Positions 1 through 9,036 of a DNA stretch of 39,831 nucleotides are shown piece by piece. The notes under the pieces were generated by a model. The model was given only the letters and a program-made list of their open reading frames with translations, was not told the origin of the DNA and did no database searches. Every line of letters begins with the position of its first letter. Within the stretch, counting starts at the first letter, position 1. Made by a program: the position numbers and the translations under genes. Source of the stretch: Hyphomonas polymorpha PS728 (GTDB taxonomy: Bacteria > Pseudomonadota > Alphaproteobacteria > Caulobacterales > Hyphomonadaceae); the NCBI RefSeq assembly GCF_000685315.1, contig NZ_ARYM01000029.1:1-39831 (forward strand). The letters run 5' to 3'.

Positions 1-512
<512 letters not shown>

Positions 513-556
513 GGGCGGTCTCCTCCCCGGATTTATCTCGCTGGAGACTGTTTATG

Positions 557-615
557 ACCTGCATGAGGGATGATACAGGAAGAAGAGTGCAGGTTTTACC
601 TGCGTTTTTGCAGGT
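557..615. promoter_or_regulatory. Repeated GCAGGT/ACCTGC half-sites between mmsA and the LysR gene
   Basis: ACCTGC at 557-562, GCAGGT at 589-594, ACCTGC at 598-603 and GCAGGT at 610-615. The middle pair forms a perfect palindrome GCAGGT-TTT-ACCTGC. The cluster ends 8 bp before the LysR start codon and sits in the divergent promoter region, the usual place for a LysR-type autoregulatory and activator site. The function is inferred from position and symmetry only. Confidence 0.5.
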
Positions 616-623
616 AGGAATAC

Positions 624-1508
624 ATGCATTGGGATGACCTGAGGCTCTTCCTGGCCGTCAGCCGCCAGCCCCGGCTGGAACTGGCCGCAGCGGCGCTGCT
701 GCAGGACGCAACGACGCTCAGCCGGCGCATCCGCCGGCTGGAAACAGAACTCGGCCAGACCCTTTTTGAGCGGACACGGCGCGGCCATGTCCTGACGCGG
801 CAGGGGGAACTCCTGGCGCGTCACGCCGAGGCGATCGAGGCGCTGACGTTCAGGATCCGCAATGACGGCGAAACCGAGCAGGCCGTCTCCGGCAAGATCC
901 GGCTCGGCGTTCCCGAAGGCCTTGGGAGCGCGTTCATTGCTCCGGCGCTGGCAGGTTTTGCCGACACCTGGCCGGGCATCGACCTGGACCTCATTGCGCT
1001 GTCAGGCTTTGTCAGCGTCTCGCGCCGGGAGGCGGATATGTCGATCCTGCTGACGCGCCCCAAGGCCGGAAGGCTGAAGGTCCGCAAGCTGACTGACTAT
1101 ACCCTGCGGCTCTATGCCAGCCAGGCCTACCTTGAGCGGCACGGGCCGGTCCGGGCAACCGGGGCCCTCGCCTCCCACAGGCTGATCGGCTATGTGGACG
1201 ATCTCATCTATTCGCCGCAGCTCCGCTATTTTGATGAGGTGCTGCCGGGGCTCCATCCCGGCCTCTGCAGCCCGAGCATCCTGGCGCAGGCAGAAATGAC
1301 CCGCGCAGGCGCAGGCCTCTGCATCCTTCCGGTGTTTATTGCCCGCAAGTTCCCGGAACTCCGGGTGGTCCTGCCCGAAACAATCTCCGTCCAGAGATCG
1401 TTCTGGCTGTCGATCCATGAAGACGTCGCGCCTTTTGCGCGCATCGGGATACTCTCTGCATTCCTGTCAGAGCTCGTCCGGAAGAACAGCGCAGATTTCC
1501 TTGCCTGA
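624..1508 (+). CDS. LysR-family transcriptional regulator
   Basis: A 294-aa protein of normal LysR length. Residues ~1-62 form the winged helix-turn-helix (AAAALLQDATTLSRRIRRLE, followed by the typical LFERTRRG wing), and the rest is the periplasmic-binding-protein-like effector domain. The ATG at 624 is preceded by AGGTAGGA at a suitable distance. It is divergent from mmsA, and the shared upstream region holds four GCAGGT-type half-sites. LysR regulators commonly control the divergent neighbour together with a small-molecule inducer, so mmsA is the natural target. The inducer cannot be predicted. It converges on the sulfatase remnant downstream. Confidence 0.92.
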   Translation: MHWDDLRLFLAVSRQPRLELAAAALLQDATTLSRRIRRLETELGQTLFERTRRGHVLTRQGELLARHAEAIEALTFRIRNDGETEQAVSGKIRLGVPEGLGSAFIAPALAGFADTWPGIDLDLIALSGFVSVSRREADMSILLTRPKAGRLKVRKLTDYTLRLYASQAYLERHGPVRATGALASHRLIGYVDDLIYSPQLRYFDEVLPGLHPGLCSPSILAQAEMTRAGAGLCILPVFIARKFPELRVVLPETISVQRSFWLSIHEDVAPFARIGILSAFLSELVRKNSADFLA

Positions 1509-1574
1509 GCGTCCTGTCAGTAGTCACGGCGGTGAAGGCAGGGCGCGCGCAGCACAGCCCTCACCAGCGCCGGC

Positions 1575-2222
1575 TTACTGCACCGCCAGGAGTGGGCCGG
1601 TGACCCCGTCGGGAGACGGAACGATGCCGGTGTCACGCTCATAAGCCTCCCAGAACTCCAGCATCTGCGCGCGTTTCTCCGGCAGGGCCCGGCTGAGATC
1701 GGCCTGCTCCAGCGGATCAGACGACAGGTCGTACAGGGCCCAGTCGCCGCTGCCGAGGGGTTCAGGCAGGTAGAGCAGCTTGTAATCACCCTGGACGATC
1801 GCCCTGGAGGCAAGCATCTCGCCGGCGAAGATGTCGGTTCCCGGATGGACGGACACGCCCGGGTCGGAGAAGAGCGGCGCCAGGGACCTGCCATGGCTGC
1901 CCTCAATCCTGGCCGCCTCTCCCCTCGCAAGCTCGGTCAGGGTCGGGAGGATATCCATGACGCTCGCAAATGCCGGGGCTTGGCCGCCGCCTGCGATCGT
2001 GCCCTGCCAGTTGATAATGGCCGGTACCCGCGTGCCGCCCTCGGCCATGGTTGCCTTGAAGAGCCGGAGCGGCGCCGCGCTGACCTGCGCCCAGTGCTGC
2101 CCGTAGGAAATGTATGACCCCTTCCGGCCCATATTCTCCGGTGAATTGTCGAACTCGCTGGCAATCCACCCGGCCCGGAAAGGCGCCAGTTCGGGCCGCG
2201 AAAAATCCGGACCATAGCACAT
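1575..2222 (-). pseudogene. Arylsulfatase, C-terminal fragment
   Basis: The 215 codons match the C-terminal part of AslA-type sulfatases: FDNSPENMGRKGSYISYG, then the APLRLFK..MAEGGTRVPAI segment, a DILPT helix and the end region DWALYDLSSDPLEQADL. The N-terminal catalytic half, with the CxPSR formylglycine motif and the metal-binding Asp residues, is missing. In the same frame a stop codon lies a few codons upstream of the ATG at 2222, and the sequence there no longer resembles a sulfatase. The coding frame is otherwise clean to its stop. It is therefore a remnant, joined through ~150 bp of repeat-bearing DNA to a Rieske oxygenase gene that has lost its own 3' end. Confidence 0.85.
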
Positions 2223-2241
2223 TGGGAACCGATGTTCCGGA

Positions 2242-2353
2242 GGTCATGACCGCCTGCTTGTTTCTCACATGCAGGCGGGCGGTCATGACCGAGCCTTCAG
2301 GTCTCTTACAGTGGTTTTGCCGACCACAACTGAAGAGGAGACCGGCCATGACC
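2242..2353. repeat. Palindrome-rich insertion scar between two truncated genes
   Basis: GGTCATGACC occurs at 2242-2251 and 2281-2290, and GGCCATGACC at 2344-2353. The first two lie in long arms (GGTCATGACCGCCTGC against GCAGGCGGGCGGTCATGACC, 4-bp mismatch loop). A second nested hairpin at ~2297-2335 pairs CTTCAG with CTGAAG and GTGGT with ACCAC. The stretch lies exactly between the sulfatase fragment and the end of the Rieske gene. It resembles the leftover end of an insertion sequence or a small non-autonomous element; I do not recognise the family. Confidence 0.45.
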
Positions 2354-3440
2354 AAGACGCATCATAAGACAGGGCAACCCGGCCTTTCAGCTTGCCGCCG
2401 GAAGCCAGGACTTCCAGCTCGGCAAAGAACCGGCGGCGCAGCAGCAGGATGCCGCGGTCGCTCTGCCCCAGGTGCTCCTGGGTCCGGTCAGTGATCCGCC
2501 CCTGCCCTGCCCAGGCCAGGAAATCCTGGTTCATGACATGGCTGGTGATCCAGTTGCCGGCCTCATCGAAGACCGGGCCCGTCCAGGTGGGTATCTCCTC
2601 CTGGACATAGGGCTCCTGCTCTTTCGGGACCCGGGTGAATTTCCAGGTGACGCTCAGCGTATTTTCATCGTCGATCGGGACACGCCACTCAAAGTGCTCG
2701 CCAAGGAAAAAGCCGTTGGGCCAAAGGCAGACCCGGCCGATGGTCCAGTTGGGATCATCCTTCGTCGTGTCTTCCTTGACGCGTTTGTAAACAAATCCGT
2801 ACTCGAACTCTTCGAATTCGAGCTGAAGATGCCTGGGGGCACGCGCTTCGTCGTTCCCGCGCAGGCGCTGCCCCCAATTCTCATGCATCCACTCAAAATG
2901 GACCGGGTCTATTGAGTTTTCCTGGCACTGGAACCAGTTGCAGGGCACTTCAGAAATCACGACCTGGACAAATCCGTTCGGCCAGGAAAAAGGCTCCCAG
3001 TCCGGAAGCGGTGGCGCCGGGGCCGGCCCCAGGTAAGCCCAGACCATCCCGGCCTTGGCTTGTACCGGATAAGCCTTGATCTCGATCCTGTCCCGCATAC
3101 CCCGCTCGGGATGGGCAATGTCCTCAAAGGGCTGCTCGAGGCATTTTCCCGAATGGTCGAAAAGCCAACCGTGATAATTGCACCGCAGGCCGCATGCCTC
3201 CACCATCCCATATGCCAGGTCGGCCCGCCTGTGCGGACACTGACGATCCACCAGGCCGAAATTACCTGCCTGGTCCTTGTAGAGGACGAGATCCTCCCCC
3301 AGCACCCTCACCGGCTTGATGGGGCGGCCCGAAAACTCCGATACGCCTGCCACCGGATGCCAGTACCTGCGCAGGAGCTCGCCCATCGGCGTCCCCTTCC
3401 CGACACGGGTCAGCAGGTCGTTCTTTTCAGGGCTCAGCAT
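2283..3440 (-). CDS. Rieske non-heme iron oxygenase, C-terminally altered
   Basis: This is the oxygenase component of a Rieske-type ring hydroxylase or O-demethylase (phthalate/vanillate oxygenase group); it would need a separate reductase, not seen here. From the ATG at 3440 it is 385 aa. The Rieske [2Fe-2S] ligands are C68-x-H70 and C87-xx-H90. The mononuclear iron site is H181 and H186 in NSIDPVHFEWMH, probably with the Asp of NQDFLAW (~306). After ~residue 353 (GGKLKG) the sequence stops looking like the family and runs into the repeat-bearing scar, ending RDLKARS. Relatives are usually some 30-60 aa longer. The catalytic residues are intact, so activity is uncertain rather than excluded. 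An in-frame GTG/ATG further upstream (3485) gives no better match. Confidence 0.85.
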   Translation of the reverse strand: MLSPEKNDLLTRVGKGTPMGELLRRYWHPVAGVSEFSGRPIKPVRVLGEDLVLYKDQAGNFGLVDRQCPHRRADLAYGMVEACGLRCNYHGWLFDHSGKCLEQPFEDIAHPERGMRDRIEIKAYPVQAKAGMVWAYLGPAPAPPLPDWEPFSWPNGFVQVVISEVPCNWFQCQENSIDPVHFEWMHENWGQRLRGNDEARAPRHLQLEFEEFEYGFVYKRVKEDTTKDDPNWTIGRVCLWPNGFFLGEHFEWRVPIDDENTLSVTWKFTRVPKEQEPYVQEEIPTWTGPVFDEAGNWITSHVMNQDFLAWAGQGRITDRTQEHLGQSDRGILLLRRRFFAELEVLASGGKLKGRVALSYDASWSWPVSSSVVVGKTTVRDLKARS

Positions 3441-3975
3441 GAGAGCGTCCGCAGGTAACGGGCGCAAGCCGCTACACCGCCGCACATGACCTTACAGGCC
3501 GCCGGGACGCAGGTATGCGTGTGGGTCACTTGCGATCTCCTCCCTTCGCTGCGCCGTTGCGGGCGCGGCACCGATGATCTTATTTTCTCTATCGATGAGA
3601 ATTGTTTAGACCATTCGTACAATTTTGCAAAACAGAATTTTTCAATATCTTCCGCCCTCCGCTTGAAGGGAGTTTTTTTCTTTATTTTCCGTGCGGTAGA
3701 TACAACCTCCGACCGTGTTCGCACGTGCAAAATGAACGATTTCAGCGTAGATAGCCTGCAGGAAGCACGCCTCTATTAGAACGACCGTTATACTTTTCGT
3801 GAGTCTGGTAAGTCAGGCCGCCTGCGGGCCGGGCCCAGGATGCGGCTATCCCGGCCGCCGGAAAGGCGGGGCCTGACATGGGACCCTGGGTGGCGGCGTC
3901 CAGGCGCCTGGGCCCAAACGCTTCGGGCGGGCAGGCGCCGTTTCGCGCAGGCCGCCCCTCAGCCGCGTGGCAACC
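3441..3975. promoter_or_regulatory. Gene-free region upstream of the Rieske gene and downstream of tetR
   Basis: No convincing gene. The middle (3585-3700) is AT-rich and holds TTCGTACAATTTTG at 3614-3627, which recurs with one mismatch before the MFS gene at 4766-4779. Inverted arms of about 11 bp, GTCAGGCC at 3812-3819 and GGCCTGAC at 3870-3877, bracket a GC-rich stretch just after tetR and may act as its terminator. Short open frames on both strands here lack ribosome sites and family resemblance. Confidence 0.5.
3614..3627 (+). promoter_or_regulatory. Candidate operator, copy 1 (TTCGTACAATTTTG)
   Basis: A 14-bp motif, 13 of 14 identical to the copy at 4766-4779. The two copies lie upstream of the Rieske gene and of the MFS gene, on either side of the TetR-family gene. 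This layout fits a TetR-type operator shared by the regulon; binding is inferred. Confidence 0.4.
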
Positions 3976-4632
3976 CTAGTCCGGGTCTCGGAAAAACAGG
4001 TTCAGGCAGAGATCGGCATGACGTTTCCGGAAGGCCGGATCGTCGAACGCGGCGGACAGGACTGATTCCACTTCCGCCCGGATCATGAAAATGCGGCTCA
4101 CCATCCCGATAAAGAGGTACAGGAGATGGCGCGGATCTCCTTTGACAAAATGACCCGACCGCTGCGCTTCGCGCACCATTTCGCTGGTTGTCATAAAAAA
4201 GGGCTGCACATATTCGCTGAGCATCCATTCAAGCCGCTCGCCTTCGCGGGAGGCTTCATGGGTCATGATCCAGTGAAACTCGGGATTGTCGAAAGAAAAC
4301 CGGACGAACTCTTCCAGGATAAACCGCAGCTGCCTGTGCGATTCCATATCGCTTGTCGCTTCAACCCGCGACTGGAACATCTTTCTGAACCGTTCGTTCA
4401 GGTTCTGGACAACGATCTTCCAGAGCCCTTCCTTGTTCTCGAAATGGTACGACAGCAATGTGTGCGGCACGCCGGCGCGCTCGGCGATCCCGCGCGTTGA
4501 CGTCCCCTCAAACCCTTTTTCTGCAAACTCAGCCAGCGCCGCTTCCAGGACATTCGCGCGGGTTTCGATGGCGCGGGCCTGTGTCTTCCGGCTCTGTCCC
4601 CTGGGTTTGGGTTTTTTGGTTTTTACAGCCAA
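3976..4632 (-). CDS. TetR/AcrR-family transcriptional repressor
   Basis: A 218-aa protein. After a basic leader (MAVKTKKPKPRGQ) the TetR helix-turn-helix spans ~25-70: ANVLEAALAEFAEKGFEGTS, RGIAERAGV and the recognition-helix region LLSYHFENKEGLW. The remaining ~145 residues are a helical ligand-binding and dimerisation domain with no recognisable specificity. The gene lies between the Rieske oxygenase gene and the divergent MFS transporter gene, both of which carry the same 14-bp motif upstream. The natural reading is a repressor of these two genes, released by a pathway compound. Confidence 0.93.
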   Translation of the reverse strand: MAVKTKKPKPRGQSRKTQARAIETRANVLEAALAEFAEKGFEGTSTRGIAERAGVPHTLLSYHFENKEGLWKIVVQNLNERFRKMFQSRVEATSDMESHRQLRFILEEFVRFSFDNPEFHWIMTHEASREGERLEWMLSEYVQPFFMTTSEMVREAQRSGHFVKGDPRHLLYLFIGMVSRIFMIRAEVESVLSAAFDDPAFRKRHADLCLNLFFRDPD

Positions 4633-4765
4633 TCGTCACAACCTGATTTTGCCTGGCAGGTGAGGTTCATCTGACAGAGACTCCTTTTCAACCCAATCAT
4701 ACCGAGCCGCCGGTCAAGTCAAGGCATGGGGCGCAACTAGCCCCCGGCCCGTAAAATCTTTGACG

Positions 4766-4779
4766 TTCGTTCAATTTTG
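4766..4779 (+). promoter_or_regulatory. Candidate operator, copy 2 (TTCGTTCAATTTTG)
   Basis: Second copy of the motif at 3614-3627. Here it is preceded by TTGACG, giving a partial dyad TTGA-n7-TCAA (4760-4774). It lies 70 bp before the MFS start and 133 bp before the tetR start, so it could control both. Confidence 0.4.
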
Positions 4780-4848
4780 TGTATGCCATCACCCAGGGCA
4801 GGGCCGGGCAAGGCCCACCACCATAAGAACAATGCCCTGGGAGGGATC

Positions 4849-6171
4849 ATGAATTCTCGCAACCTGACTGCTGGCGCCGCATCCGCCGGCTGGATCGCCT
4901 GGTGGGGCCTGTTCCTGCTGGCCCTGCTCTACATACTCTCCTTCGTGGACCGGTTTATCCTGGCCCTGCTGGTCCAGCCCATCAAACTGGAATTTGGCGC
5001 CAGCGACGCCCAGATGGCCCTGCTCTTTGGCACCACCTTCGCGCTGTTCTATGCCGTCTTCGGCCTGCCCCTTGCGCGCTACGCAGATACCGGCAACCGC
5101 GTCCTGCTGATCATGGCGGGCGTGCTCGTCTGGAGCATTGCCACCATTGGATCAGCCTTTGCCGGCTCCTTCGCGATCCTCCTCCTGCTGCGTGTCGGTG
5201 TGGCGGTGGGCGAAGCGACGCTGACACCGGCTGCCTATTCCCTGATCGGAGACATGTTCCCGCCAAGGCACCGGGTGCTGGCCGCCAGCATCTATACCGC
5301 CGCCGGCATGGCCGGGGCCGGGGGATCCTACATAATCGGAGGGCTGATTATCTCTGCCATCGCCGCCCGCCCGGAACTGACCGCAGCCACCGCGCTCCAG
5401 GACTGGCAGATCGTCCTCGTGCTTGTCGGGCTGCCCGGCATTGTCGTCGCGCTCCTGTTCGGCCTGACCGTGGGGCGCCGGAGCCGGCGAACGGCAGGCC
5501 GCGCACCGGCCACCAGCCTGAAAGACGTGTGGGCCTATTTCTGGCAGAACCGCCTTCTCATATTCGGCCTGTTTGGGGGCGCCGGGTTTGCACAGGCGAT
5601 CGGGTATACGGTTTTTGGCTGGATCCCCGAAGTCCTGAGACGGGAGTATAGCTGGCCGATCGAGAATGCAGGTTTCGCGGTCGGTACGATGGGCGTGCTC
5701 GCCGGGAGCCTTGGCACAATTCTCGTGCCCCAGGTTTCAAGATTCCTCCAGGTCAAGGGACTGCCGTCTGCCTTTGGCGTCACCTCGCTTGCGTCCGTCA
5801 TTCTAGGCGGCGCGCTTGCCATGATCGCGCTCCTCCAGCCCGACGGCGCAACACTTGTATGGGTGCTTGGTATCGGCCTCTTCTTCATTACGGGCGCGAC
5901 AAGCAACATTATCGTCTCGACCCAGGAAATCATTCCGCAGGACCGGCGCGGCCTGGCCGTGGCCGTCTTCCTCCTGAGCATCACAGCCCTTGGCCTGGGG
6001 CTGGGCCCATACAGCGCTGCGTTCATTTCAGGCCTGCTGCCGGAAGCGGCTTCCCAGATGCGCCATGCGATGATCCTGACATTCCTCCTCGCCGCCATCC
6101 TGAGTTCGGCCTGCTTCATCCTGAGCATGTTTCACCGGGCAGCGCCGGAAGGCGAGGTCCAGGACGCGTGA
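4849..6171 (+). CDS. MFS transporter
   Basis: A 440-aa membrane protein of the major facilitator superfamily with about 12 hydrophobic segments, beginning with WIAWWGLFLLALLYILSFVDR. The A-like motif region GLPLARYADTGNR follows the second segment, a long hydrophilic loop near the middle (GRRSRRTAGRAPATSL) separates the halves, and FVDRFILALL resembles the spinster-like and organic-acid transporter groups found next to aromatic or steroid catabolic genes. The ATG at 4849 is chosen because GGGAGG lies at 4839-4844; an upstream in-frame ATG at 4777 would add 24 residues unlike the family. Probable role is uptake of the pathway substrate across the inner membrane; the substrate is unknown. Confidence 0.9.
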   Translation: MNSRNLTAGAASAGWIAWWGLFLLALLYILSFVDRFILALLVQPIKLEFGASDAQMALLFGTTFALFYAVFGLPLARYADTGNRVLLIMAGVLVWSIATIGSAFAGSFAILLLLRVGVAVGEATLTPAAYSLIGDMFPPRHRVLAASIYTAAGMAGAGGSYIIGGLIISAIAARPELTAATALQDWQIVLVLVGLPGIVVALLFGLTVGRRSRRTAGRAPATSLKDVWAYFWQNRLLIFGLFGGAGFAQAIGYTVFGWIPEVLRREYSWPIENAGFAVGTMGVLAGSLGTILVPQVSRFLQVKGLPSAFGVTSLASVILGGALAMIALLQPDGATLVWVLGIGLFFITGATSNIIVSTQEIIPQDRRGLAVAVFLLSITALGLGLGPYSAAFISGLLPEAASQMRHAMILTFLLAAILSSACFILSMFHRAAPEGEVQDA

Positions 6172-6219
6172 GGGCACGATCCCGGACCTGGAAGGCCTGA
6201 CGCAGGCAGCGGACCGGGG

Positions 6220-6258
6220 GGAACTGAGCGGGCGGATATTCCAGCGACGCTCAGTTCC
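6220..6258. terminator. Hairpin between convergent MFS and acyl-CoA ligase genes
   Basis: GGAACTGAGCG at 6220-6230 pairs perfectly with CGCTCAGTTCC at 6248-6258 (11-bp stem, 17-nt loop), and outer G/C tracts can extend it. It has no clear T-run but sits in the convergent gap, so it may end transcription from the MFS side. Confidence 0.4.
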
Positions 6259-6340
6259 TCCCGGGTGGCCCGCATGGCGCGACATGACGCCCGGCGCCAT
6301 CCGCCTGCAGAATAAACCCCCTGCTCCGGGAGGAAAAGGA

Positions 6341-6371
6341 CAGGCCCCCGCCTTGATTACGCAGGGGCCTG
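6341..6371 (-). terminator. Rho-independent terminator of the catabolic operon
   Basis: CAGGCCCC (6341-6348) and GGGGCCTG (6364-6371) form an 8-bp GC stem 23 bp beyond the stop of the acyl-CoA ligase. Read on the minus strand the hairpin is followed by TCCTTTTCC. It is the likely end of the six-gene leftward operon. Confidence 0.5.
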
Positions 6372-6393
6372 CCAGGCGCGCGGGCGGAGCCGC

Positions 6394-7992
6394 TTATACG
6401 GCGTCATCGAAGACACCGGAAAACTGAACCCGGAGGTCGCGTTTCAGGATCTTGCCACTGGCATTCTTGGGCAGCTCCGAAACGATCGCAAAGTGCTTGG
6501 GTCTCTTATAGCCCGCCAGCCGGTCCCGGCAGAAGGCATCGAGCTCTTCCTGCGTCAGCGACATTCCCTCCCGGGGCACGATTACGGCCACGACCGCCTC
6601 GATCCAGCGAGGATGGGGCAGGCCAAGTACGGCCACTTCCGCGACCTTGGGATGTGTGAAGATCTGCTCTTCGACTTCCCGGCTTGCGACATTCTCCCCG
6701 CCGGACTTGATCATGTCCTTCTTGCGGTCGACGACATAGAGGTAGCCCTCTTCGTCCATGTATCCGAGATCCCCGCTATGGAACCAGCCGCCCGCAAACG
6801 CGGCCGCGGTCTTCTCCTCGTCGCGGAAGTAGCCATTGGTCACCTGGGCACTGCGGTGAACGATCTCGCCCACCTCTCCTGGCGCGACCTCCTGGTCGCC
6901 ATCATCCACGATACGGGTCTCGACATTCAGGCCCGGCCTTCCGGCAGAGCCGAGTTTCCGGAGCTGGTCTTCCGGCTTGAGGATCGTTGCGACCGGGGCG
7001 AGTTCAGTCTGGCCATAGAAATTATACAGCCTGAGGCCCGGGATCCGGGTGAGCAGCTCCTCGATGATCGGTGTCGGCATCACCGAGGCGCCATAGTAAC
7101 CTTTTTTCAGGGTGCTGATATCCCGGCGGTCAAAGTCAGGATGGCGCAGCATGGCGATCCAGACCGTCGGTGGGCAGAACAGCTTGGTAACGCCTTCAGC
7201 TTCAATGGCTTCCAGCAGGCGGCCGGCATCGGGGGCACGCAGGAGGATACTGGTCGCGCCAAGATAAAGGTCCGGGGTCAGGAAACAGTCCAGCTGGGCG
7301 CAGTGGTAAAGCGGCAGGGAATGGAGATCGATGTCGTTTTCTTCCATTCCCCCGTCGATGATGCAGCTCACATACTGGCTGAACAGGGACCGTGTACTGA
7401 GCAGGGCGCCCTTCGGCCGGGATTCCGTTCCGCTGGTGAACATCATCTGCGTGGGCAGGTCCTCACTCCGGATGACACGGACAGGCGTGGCATCAGGCCA
7501 GGAGAGCCATCCATCAGCGTCCTCCCATCCTTCCGGCGCGGCGACGCCGGCATGGGGGATAAAGCCGCGCACGCGTGCCTGTGTGCCGCTTTCATGTATC
7601 GCAGCATCGACCGTCGAACAGAGGGCATCTTCGGCAATCACAAACCGGGCGCCGGACATGGACAGGATGTAGGCGATCTCAGAGGCGTTCAGCATGAAAT
7701 TAATTGGCGCCAGCACGGCGCCCAAACGGGCGACCGCGAAGCGGATGACAACAAAAGTGCGGTTGTTGTGCGAGACCAGGGCAACCCGGTCCCCCTCGCC
7801 CACGCCCTTCGCCCTCAGCGCATTGGCCATCCTGTCGACCAGCGTGTCGAGTTCAGCGAAAGTGTCCCGGTGGCCTTCATAGACAAGCGCCGTCCTGCCG
7901 GGCGTGCGGCGGGCCGAAAGGCGCACCGTATCGGAAACATCCCTTGCCCGGGTTGCGTCGATGAGCGTCTGTAGCGGCGCGCTGAAATCCAT
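6394..7992 (-). CDS. Acyl-CoA ligase (AMP-forming synthetase family)
   Basis: A 532-aa ANL-superfamily enzyme that activates a carboxylic acid to its CoA thioester through an acyl-AMP. Visible motifs are the P-loop-like FTSGTESRPKG (185-195), the adenine-binding YNFYGQTE, the hinge segment with VDRKKDMIKSGGENV, and the C-terminal catalytic Lys in KNASGKILKRDLR. It is the last gene of the leftward operon, 20 bp after the RraA-like gene. In this setting it could activate an aromatic or side-chain acid, or a fatty acid; sequence alone does not decide. The start at 7992 gives a normal N-terminus. Confidence 0.92.
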   Translation of the reverse strand: MDFSAPLQTLIDATRARDVSDTVRLSARRTPGRTALVYEGHRDTFAELDTLVDRMANALRAKGVGEGDRVALVSHNNRTFVVIRFAVARLGAVLAPINFMLNASEIAYILSMSGARFVIAEDALCSTVDAAIHESGTQARVRGFIPHAGVAAPEGWEDADGWLSWPDATPVRVIRSEDLPTQMMFTSGTESRPKGALLSTRSLFSQYVSCIIDGGMEENDIDLHSLPLYHCAQLDCFLTPDLYLGATSILLRAPDAGRLLEAIEAEGVTKLFCPPTVWIAMLRHPDFDRRDISTLKKGYYGASVMPTPIIEELLTRIPGLRLYNFYGQTELAPVATILKPEDQLRKLGSAGRPGLNVETRIVDDGDQEVAPGEVGEIVHRSAQVTNGYFRDEEKTAAAFAGGWFHSGDLGYMDEEGYLYVVDRKKDMIKSGGENVASREVEEQIFTHPKVAEVAVLGLPHPRWIEAVVAVIVPREGMSLTQEELDAFCRDRLAGYKRPKHFAIVSELPKNASGKILKRDLRVQFSGVFDDAV

Positions 7993-8012
7993 GATGGCCT
8001 CCCCCGGCTGTG

Positions 8013-8675
8013 TCAGCCCGCCTTTGACGGGGCTGTCTGGAGCTGGTGATATTTGAGCTTCCGCCGGGCCTCGTCGAGGCGGGCGCCGCCGCGCACGGCA
8101 GCAATGATCTGATCCTCTACAGCCGTAATTTCTTCTGCGGTCGTCAGGACCTCTTCGAGCCGGGCTCTGGGGATGGCGATGACACCATCAGAATCGCCCA
8201 CCAGCCAGTCGCCTGGCTCGATCCGGACGCCTGCCAGCTGCACAGTCACATTGTAGGCGTCAGCGGTGACGCGGTCCTTTCCGGTCCGCATCGTATTGGC
8301 GCGCGCAAAGATCGGGTACCCGACACCCAGACTCGTACTGATGTCCCGGCAAACACCGTCAATCACGGTCCCGCCGATCCCGCGATGGCTCGCAACCGTT
8401 GTCAGGATATCTCCCCAGACCGTCGCGTCGCGGCGGCCATTGTTGTCGATGACCACGACCTGGCCGGGCTCGACATCATCAATGTAGTCCCCCACCACGC
8501 CGCCGGACAGGCCCACGGGAACCATCCGTATCGTGAAAGCCGGTCCGGCAATTTTCATGTCAGGGCCGAAGGGCATGATACCGAGGCACTGACCGTCAAT
8601 GCCGTGCTTGTCCATCGCGTCCGACAAGCCGCAGACACCGACCGCGTGCAGTCTCTTGACCAAACTGTCGTCCAT
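8013..8675 (-). CDS. RraA/LigK-family aldolase or decarboxylase (copy 1)
   Basis: A 220-aa RraA-fold protein. The family includes the 4-carboxy-4-hydroxy-2-oxoadipate/HMG aldolase (LigK type), which releases pyruvate plus oxaloacetate or pyruvate in the last step of 4,5-cleavage of protocatechuate and gallate, and often decarboxylates oxaloacetate. The conserved metal/substrate pair R110-D111 lies in GGTVIDGVCRD, and an acidic residue (D89) in VWGDI. Its place in an operon with LigB- and LigJ-like genes supports an aldolase role rather than the RNase E-inhibitor role of E. coli RraA. It is 6 bp downstream of the remnant of a second RraA-like gene. Confidence 0.85.
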   Translation of the reverse strand: MDDSLVKRLHAVGVCGLSDAMDKHGIDGQCLGIMPFGPDMKIAGPAFTIRMVPVGLSGGVVGDYIDDVEPGQVVVIDNNGRRDATVWGDILTTVASHRGIGGTVIDGVCRDISTSLGVGYPIFARANTMRTGKDRVTADAYNVTVQLAGVRIEPGDWLVGDSDGVIAIPRARLEEVLTTAEEITAVEDQIIAAVRGGARLDEARRKLKYHQLQTAPSKAG

Positions 8676-8681
8676 GTTCCG

Positions 8682-9036
8682 TTACCCCTTCAGCATGTCT
8701 TCATAGTCTGCGCCCATGACCTCACTGACCGGGACGCCCCTGTCGATGTCGCGGGCCATCAGCTGTTCCCGCCGGAAGATCTTCTCCGCCAGCGACACCA
8801 CATCCTCCGCGATCTGGGCGGGTATGAACACCGTGCCCGAGCCGTCGGCCAGGACGAGGTCCCCGGGTGCCACCATCGTGTCGCCGACTGTTATGGGCTG
8901 GTCATGCGACAGCTCAGCGACCCTCCCCCGCGCCGTGCGCGGTGTCGCGGCCCGGGCAAAGACCGGCAGGCCGAGCTCCCGGCTTTCATCCACATCGCGG
9001 CAGGCGCCGTCGACGATCGTAAACTGACCAATCATT
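8682..9036 (-). pseudogene. RraA/LigK-family protein, C-terminal fragment (copy 2)
   Basis: The frame reads TIVDGACRDVDESRELGLPVF and on to SEVMGADYEDMLKG, the C-terminal half of an RraA-like protein with the R-D pair intact. The N-terminal ~100 residues are gone: upstream of ~9036 this frame turns into an out-of-frame reading of the dioxygenase gene. The dioxygenase gene in turn loses its natural C-terminus at the same place. The join is therefore a deletion that fused two neighbouring genes out of frame. A short product could only start at a non-family ATG (9146), so I treat it as non-functional. The left end of the remnant is firm; the junction is placed within about 20 bp. Confidence 0.8.

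Noticed and set aside
3434..3779. Two ~97-aa open frames in the gap before the Rieske gene
   Set aside because: No ribosome sites or family resemblance; one overlaps the Rieske start region and both cross promoter-like DNA.
6493..7974. 493-aa open frame opposite the acyl-CoA ligase
   Set aside because: It is an antisense frame kept open by GC-rich codon use; the protein matches nothing and the ligase on the other strand is certain.
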